Shown one piece after another: positions 59,328-64,000 of a DNA stretch of 64,000 nt. The notes under the pieces are model-generated. The model worked only from the letters and a program-made list of their open reading frames with translations. It had not been told where the DNA came from and ran no database searches. Both the position numbers and the translations under genes were made by a program. Position 1 is the first letter of the stretch. Every line of letters begins with the position of its first letter. Source of the DNA: Chimonanthus salicifolius (Eukaryota > Streptophyta > Magnoliopsida > Laurales > Calycanthaceae); assembly GCA_013350335.1 (NCBI GenBank), contig CM023534.1, positions 5,919,542 to 5,983,541 on the forward strand, given 5' to 3'.

Positions 59328-60637
59328 TCACTTCCCTTTGAGTTTACAGTATGCATATAAACCAGAGCCAAAAAAGCCCAGACACTGCCCAACAATGTTT
59401 ACCTGAGAGAACACAAAGGGTTACTTGCTTAGAGTCCAGGAAAAAAACAAAATGACACAGGAAGAAGAATTCAATTCTGATGCATCAGGACATGCACATT
59501 GTACCACCCCACCCAAGTGGCAAAGCCCCTCTCCATCACAAGGCCTTTTGGGAGTGCAGGCCGCCCCAGGTGGGGCCCAAAGCAGACAATATTGTACTGA
59601 AGGGACGGGTTGTTACATTTGGTATCAAAGCACGGTTCAACACTCGGACTGTGTGGGCCCTCTACCCTTCTGTGTTGTGTTGCTTGTGTAGACCCCTTCT
59701 CAGTACAACGTGACAGAGTCGGAGACGGCTCTGGTCTTAAGGGGGGTGGATTGTAACACCCCATCCACATAGGGGTATGGGAAAAAGTCTCACATCGCCC
59801 ATGAGGTGGAGGGGGTGTGGGGTTATAAGAGGGTACTCCCCTCTCCTTAGCACAAGGCCTTTGGGCCTGGCCATGTGGGCCAGGACTCAGAACAAAGCCG
59901 TGAAGGCCCACGCGAGGCCCAAAGCTGATAATATTGTAATGGGTAGGGTCAGGTCAGGTCGTTACACACATAACCTATAATCCCAGTCTGTCCAAGTGGG
60001 GCCATGCCGAATGATTGAATCATTGCTTTGAAGGATTCCACAGTAAATTAGGAAGCAGATATCATCCAAAATGGAAGTATATGAACATCCAACTTTTGAC
60101 CTAAAATTAATCTATTTATTTTTACATACCCTTGCTGGCTTTAGTTTTTAACCATCAAGTTGTATGCCAAACATCGGATGCCCAGCCCTTCCAACTGGAA
60201 TTGAGACACCCAATTCAAAGTGTGATCTATAAATATCTTCTTTTAGAGGGAGATAAGTGGGGTCTGTAAATTAATCATTTCTATCACCAGACTGGAACAT
60301 CGGGATACTGTAAATGCCCAGATGCATCAAGACCAAAAAACTCATAGCGCATCAGTGGAGGATTAAATTGAGAAGCATGTTTTCACACACCAGATCAAAT
60401 GGTAGCCCGCCAAACAATATCCAACCAAATCCGACAGTAAACAGATCCTATAAGAAACAGCATAACGATCAATAGATGAATAGACAGATAGATACAACAC
60501 CAAATTGGTTGGTTAGCTTGAGTGCAAACCTTCAAGTTACCACACATTGTCTGGGTAACTGCAGAGTTTAGAGTCGTGTTCAAAAATATACTGTAGTTTA
60601 AGAAAAAGGCCATTATACAGGAACACAGCATCACAGC
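59328..60637 (-). CDS. nucleotide-sugar transporter-like protein, C-terminal exons (partial)
   Basis: Three minus-strand exons join in phase 0: 60637-60530 (AVMLCSCIMAFFLNYSIFLN, ending MCGNLK), 60447-60391 (DLFTVGFGWILFGGLPFDL) and 59402-59328 (VNIVGQCLGFFGSGLYAYCK, ending LKGK). All junctions are GT/AG. The hydrophobic segments and the pattern NTTLNSAVTQTMCGNLKDLF match the last membrane helices of plant DMT/SLC35-type nucleotide-sugar transporters of Golgi or ER membranes. The KxK-type end could be an ER-retrieval signal, but that is inference. About 80 residues are visible of the usual 330-400. Upstream exons were not found up to 64000, and a LINE lies just beyond. A TRIM sits in the last intron. 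The substrate cannot be inferred. Confidence 0.85.
59500..59966. mobile_element. TRIM retrotransposon with exact 5-bp target duplication
   Basis: Direct repeats CACAT flank it (59495-59499 and 59967-59971). The left LTR (59500-59617) runs TGTACCACCCCACCC to GGGTTGTTACA; the right (59752-59966) runs TGTAACACCCCATCC to GGTCGTTACA. After the left LTR, TGGTATCAAAGC (59620-59631) is a near match to the initiator-tRNA-Met primer site. Before the right LTR, AAGGGGGGTGGAT is the polypurine tract. The 134-bp interior encodes nothing. The left LTR has lost about 100 bp present in the right one. It lies in the last intron of the transporter-like gene. Confidence 0.92.
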
Positions 60638-60974
60638 CTGCAAAAGAGTCAATCCAATCCTCTAATTAGTTCATTATAACACTCCCTATGGACATAATAA
60701 TGCTAACAGAACATGTTCTACCCATGATGCCAGGATATAAGTATGGACAAAAGGGAAGAGAGGACGTAACCCACATCTTTTAATGTCTATGGGACACAGA
60801 AATGCCTCATATATCCTGATTACAGAGATGGTGACTTCCCTCTGACCCTCAACCTACCTAGCAATGACAAACTAAGTACAGGTTTTTTTTTCTTTTTCTT
60901 TTTAACAGTAATTAGAAAGGGTCTAGAAAATTACTAGCACTAGGTTACTGCACTGTCTACTTAAGTGAGCGTTT

Positions 60975-61035
60975 TTTCTTTTGATGTTGACTTGACTCGA
61001 GCCCACAACCTTAATGGTTGCAACAGTGAGCACCT
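60975..61035 (-). mobile_element. possible SINE head fragment
   Basis: On the minus strand GGTTGTGGGCTCGAGTCAAG resembles a B-box, and CTCACTGTTGCAACCATTAA precedes it. The ends are undefined. Confidence 0.35.
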
Positions 61036-61185
61036 TTGACTATGCTATGGATTCTTAAAGAGCGATTTTGTAATGCAGGAAGATAAGAAATAGCACATAA
61101 ATGAAGCAATTAAATGGTTAAAATACAGACCATTGACCCAACTTGATTTCGATTGTAGATCAATCAAGTGCTTCAGAAACTTCAG

Positions 61186-63176
61186 TTTTTTTTTTTTTTT
61201 TAAACAGTAACAAATAAGTTTATTAAATGATGAAAATGGTACAAGAAAGATACGCCACTTATAGGAGAAATATACATGGCTATCAGGTGAAATATCAGAA
61301 GAAACAACTGAAAATACTACATGTACAATACACCGCCTCCAATATAGATATACATATGCAGTTACCCAACTCCCATACACCCAGAAGGAATCTTGATCAG
61401 AGCAGCTCCATTGTGAGTCTATATTTTGTACTCCCACCTTTAATAGAAAATCAGCAATATTGTTTGCCGACCAAGGACTGTGTGTAAAAAATGATATCTC
61501 CCGACCTACACAACCTCATAATGTTCCTAAAAATGGCAACCAGCTTCCATGAGGGGGAACTTCCAATTGCTAGCCCATGAGATGGCGTTAGTCAAATCAC
61601 CTTCGACAATAAGCTTTCCATTCCCAAACCTAGACCAAATCTGAAGTGCTCACCCAATTTCTCTCAATTCTGCCTCATTCGATTCCATGATGCTTAAAGG
61701 TTCAAAAAATGCTAATATCATCCTGCCCTTATCGTCATGCAACACCCCTCTTATTCCTGAGGGGCTCGATTTACCTCTTGTTGCCCCCATTCACGTTAAA
61801 TTTAAAAAAGTCTTGAGGTGGCGCTACCCAATCGACCCTGGGCTTTCTAGCTTTCCTAGCTCCCCTCATTCACCCTTCCCAGGATAAGTAGAAGTCGTCT
61901 AGAGCCAATCCAGGGAACTACTTACAAACCGAAAGCCATCCTATCAAATTCCATTTCGCTTTCTCAAAACCTCTCCAATGGTTCCCCTTTTCTCCTCGGA
62001 GATCCTCCCATTTCGTTGTTTCCAAATAGCCCACGAGATCGCATATGGTATCAAACTCCATGCCAACCTAAATCTAGCAGTAAAGCCGCACCACCCCCCT
62101 TGCAACACCCTCCACACCTCTCCCCAGGATCCACGAGCATCCGAATAGCCTCAAAAAATAACACCATACACCCCACATGAACCGACAACCACTCAGTAAG
62201 TGATCCACTGTTTCATTCTCCTCCCCACACAGAATACACACTTCCGACGCATTTCCCCCTTCTCCTAAGATTATGCCTTACTAAAATCTTCATTTTTAAC
62301 GCCGCCCACGTGAAGACCTGGATTCTAGGGGGTACCTTGTTGTTCCAAGCGAGTTTGCACAAGGGCAGTGGATTCCGGTTAATAGCATATGCTAATTCAA
62401 GGATTGATTTTAGTAAGAAGGATCCAGATGGGTCTTTGGACCAAATCCATTTGTCTTCATCCTGAAGCCACAATTTAGTGTCTCCTAAGAAAGTGATCAA
62501 GGCCTGATGAAGGTCTCTTCAAAACCTCTTAAGGACGTTCTAAATGGGATAACTACAGATGAGCATCATTGACTTCATCATAGTATTCGCTAACCAATGC
62601 ATCCAGATTCAGTGCAATTCTAAACAATCTGGGAAGTGACTCATAAGTGGTCTCTCCCTCACCCACTTGTCCTTCCAAAGCAACACTCTCCTTCCATTTC
62701 CTACCAGGAGATTGATCCCTAACTGAAAAACTCACCGATCCTTCCCCCACCATTCCCTATTCTTACCAGAGTTTTCACTACCACCGAGCCCTCCCTAGCC
62801 GCCCTAATACCTAATCTTCAACCCCCCGAATCTGCCTCTCCATACCTAGCTACCAAAGCCTTCCTCCACAAACCTCCTTTTCAATTGAAAACCTCCAAAG
62901 CCATTTGCATAACAAGGTGTGATTTCTATCCCTAATACTATATAGCCCCAATCCCCCATTATCCCTAATTTCTTTAGGTTCTTCCCATTTCACTAGGTGA
63001 ATTTTCCTAACATGTCTCTTGCCCTCCCGAAGAAAATCTCTTTGGATTTTCTCTAATTCCTTTGCCACTTCCTTGGGTATTTCAAACAACGACAGAAAAT
63101 AGGTGGGGAGATTTGACAAACTTGATCTAATTAGAGTTGGTCTACCTCCGTTTGAAAGGTAGGACGATTGTCGCAC
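61186..63176 (-). mobile_element. 5'-truncated L1-like LINE (2 kb)
   Basis: On the minus strand the order is: end of the reverse transcriptase region (SSYLSNGGRPTLIRSSLSNL and KIHLVKWEEPKEIRDNGGLG, 63176-62850), zf-RVT (WNNKVPPRIQVFTWAALKMK, 62500-62213), RNase H (WVAPPQDFFKFNV near 61835, then VLHDDKGRMILAFFEP, EAELREI and KLIVEGDLTN), a 3' UTR and a poly(A) seen as a T run at 61186-61201. Stops and frameshifts break it. The RNase H part is the same family as positions 1-510. I found no flanking target duplication. Confidence 0.85.
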
Positions 63177-64000
63177 ATAAGGATATAAGAATCATTGTTG
63201 ATAAATTTCTTTATTCGTCAATGGAATGTAGTGCTTTTTAGAATAATTTGTGAGTCTAAAGCTTTTAAACCCAAATAAATAAAGCCTAATCAAATATTAC
63301 TCATCCAAAGCAATCAAACCTTATCTACTAGAAAAGTCTGGGATTGGAAACAAAACTCCGTAAAGAAGATAAAGGACAGATACAAGGATTCATCATACAG
63401 TATATGAGATCTACACTCTTTTGTCACTCCTACATGTGCAACCTCAATATTGTACATGAGTATCCCTCTTTACCATGGACAAAACAACCCCTTGATGTTT
63501 TTCTTTCCCATTTAATCCAACTCAAATCCCACATACATGTCAGCCCTATCTACACTGTTTTGCCATAACCATAAGTCTTGCCATTGAGTTTGCCTATCTC
63601 CTACATGAACAAACTTGTGAATACTTGTTATCTTTACATCAAAGAAGCAATCTTGTTGTTTCATAAACATTTGGTGCAGCGGATTTGGTACCTCTACTCA
63701 CCAGATTTTGTGGAAGCAATCCCTTGTAGCTATTTTGTGGTCTCTACAGCATTAGAGGAATGAGGATCACCTAGAGATGCGTCCTCAAATTGTAATTTGG
63801 GAACCCCTATGTGGAACCACCAAGGCCTATGGAGATGAGTTGGTTGGAAAGGTCTTTATTTGAATCAGTTGACTGTCTTAAATCACCTTGATTGGATAAG
63901 TGAAGCCATGTTATTAAAGCTCCCAAAAATTCAATTTTATCCAATGGTGGAAATTCATGGTGTTGATCAATGGCTTTTTTAACTCAAATTGAGGTCAAAT
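63177..64000. other. unassigned sequence at the window edge
   Basis: No exon of the transporter-like gene was found on the minus strand. A plus-strand frame (63578-63763) ends CSYFVVSTALEE without a family I recognise. Confidence 0.4.

Noticed and set aside
59471..59911. 146-codon minus-strand frame
   Set aside because: It lies entirely inside the TRIM at 59500-59966.

Overview
The window is nuclear DNA of a flowering plant. Exons are separated by GT/AG introns, several of them kilobases long. The recognisable proteins are closest to plant families (VAMP714-type R-SNARE, RABF2-type Rab5, germin-like protein). The repeats are of plant types: L1-like and RTE-like LINEs, tRNA-derived SINEs, TRIMs, a copia remnant, a Gypsy-like solo LTR and hAT-type MITEs. 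I cannot fix the species from sequence alone.

Layout. Positions 1-5733 hold the 5' exons of a Tra1/TRRAP-like gene on the minus strand, its introns filled with LINE debris, a foldback MITE and a SINE. Positions 5734-9850 are AT-rich and carry small hAT-type elements. A germin-like gene lies at 9852-10520 (minus). A copia C-terminal fragment lies near 12.2-12.6 kb. A seven-exon Rab5-like gene spans 13920-19986 (plus). Its prenylation motif lies one frame out. Positions 20-33 kb are a repeat block with four clustered hAT-type elements (21.4-23.4 kb) and a 3.4-kb putative solo LTR (26.7-30.1 kb). A complete four-exon VAMP714-like gene spans 32997-41000 (plus). Its first intron contains a 333-bp triplication, LINE fragments and a TRIM-like repeat. 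Positions 41-59.3 kb are about 18 kb with no gene I can recognise, rich in SINEs and hAT-type elements, including a 1.2-kb foldback. The last three exons of a nucleotide-sugar-transporter-like gene lie at 59328-60637 (minus), with a TRIM in one intron. A 2-kb L1-like LINE follows at 61186-63176 (minus).

The genes are independent eukaryotic loci, not an operon. Two of them (Rab5-like GTPase and R-SNARE) belong to endosomal/vacuolar membrane traffic, but nothing here shows they are co-regulated.

The most distinctive signal is a group of non-autonomous hAT-like elements. They are defined by 8-bp target duplications and short terminal inverted repeats. Their interiors are arrays of one short motif: the palindrome TATCGGCCGATA in one family, GGGTC/GACCC in a second, and AACGCGTTTTTAACG plus large nested palindromes in a third.
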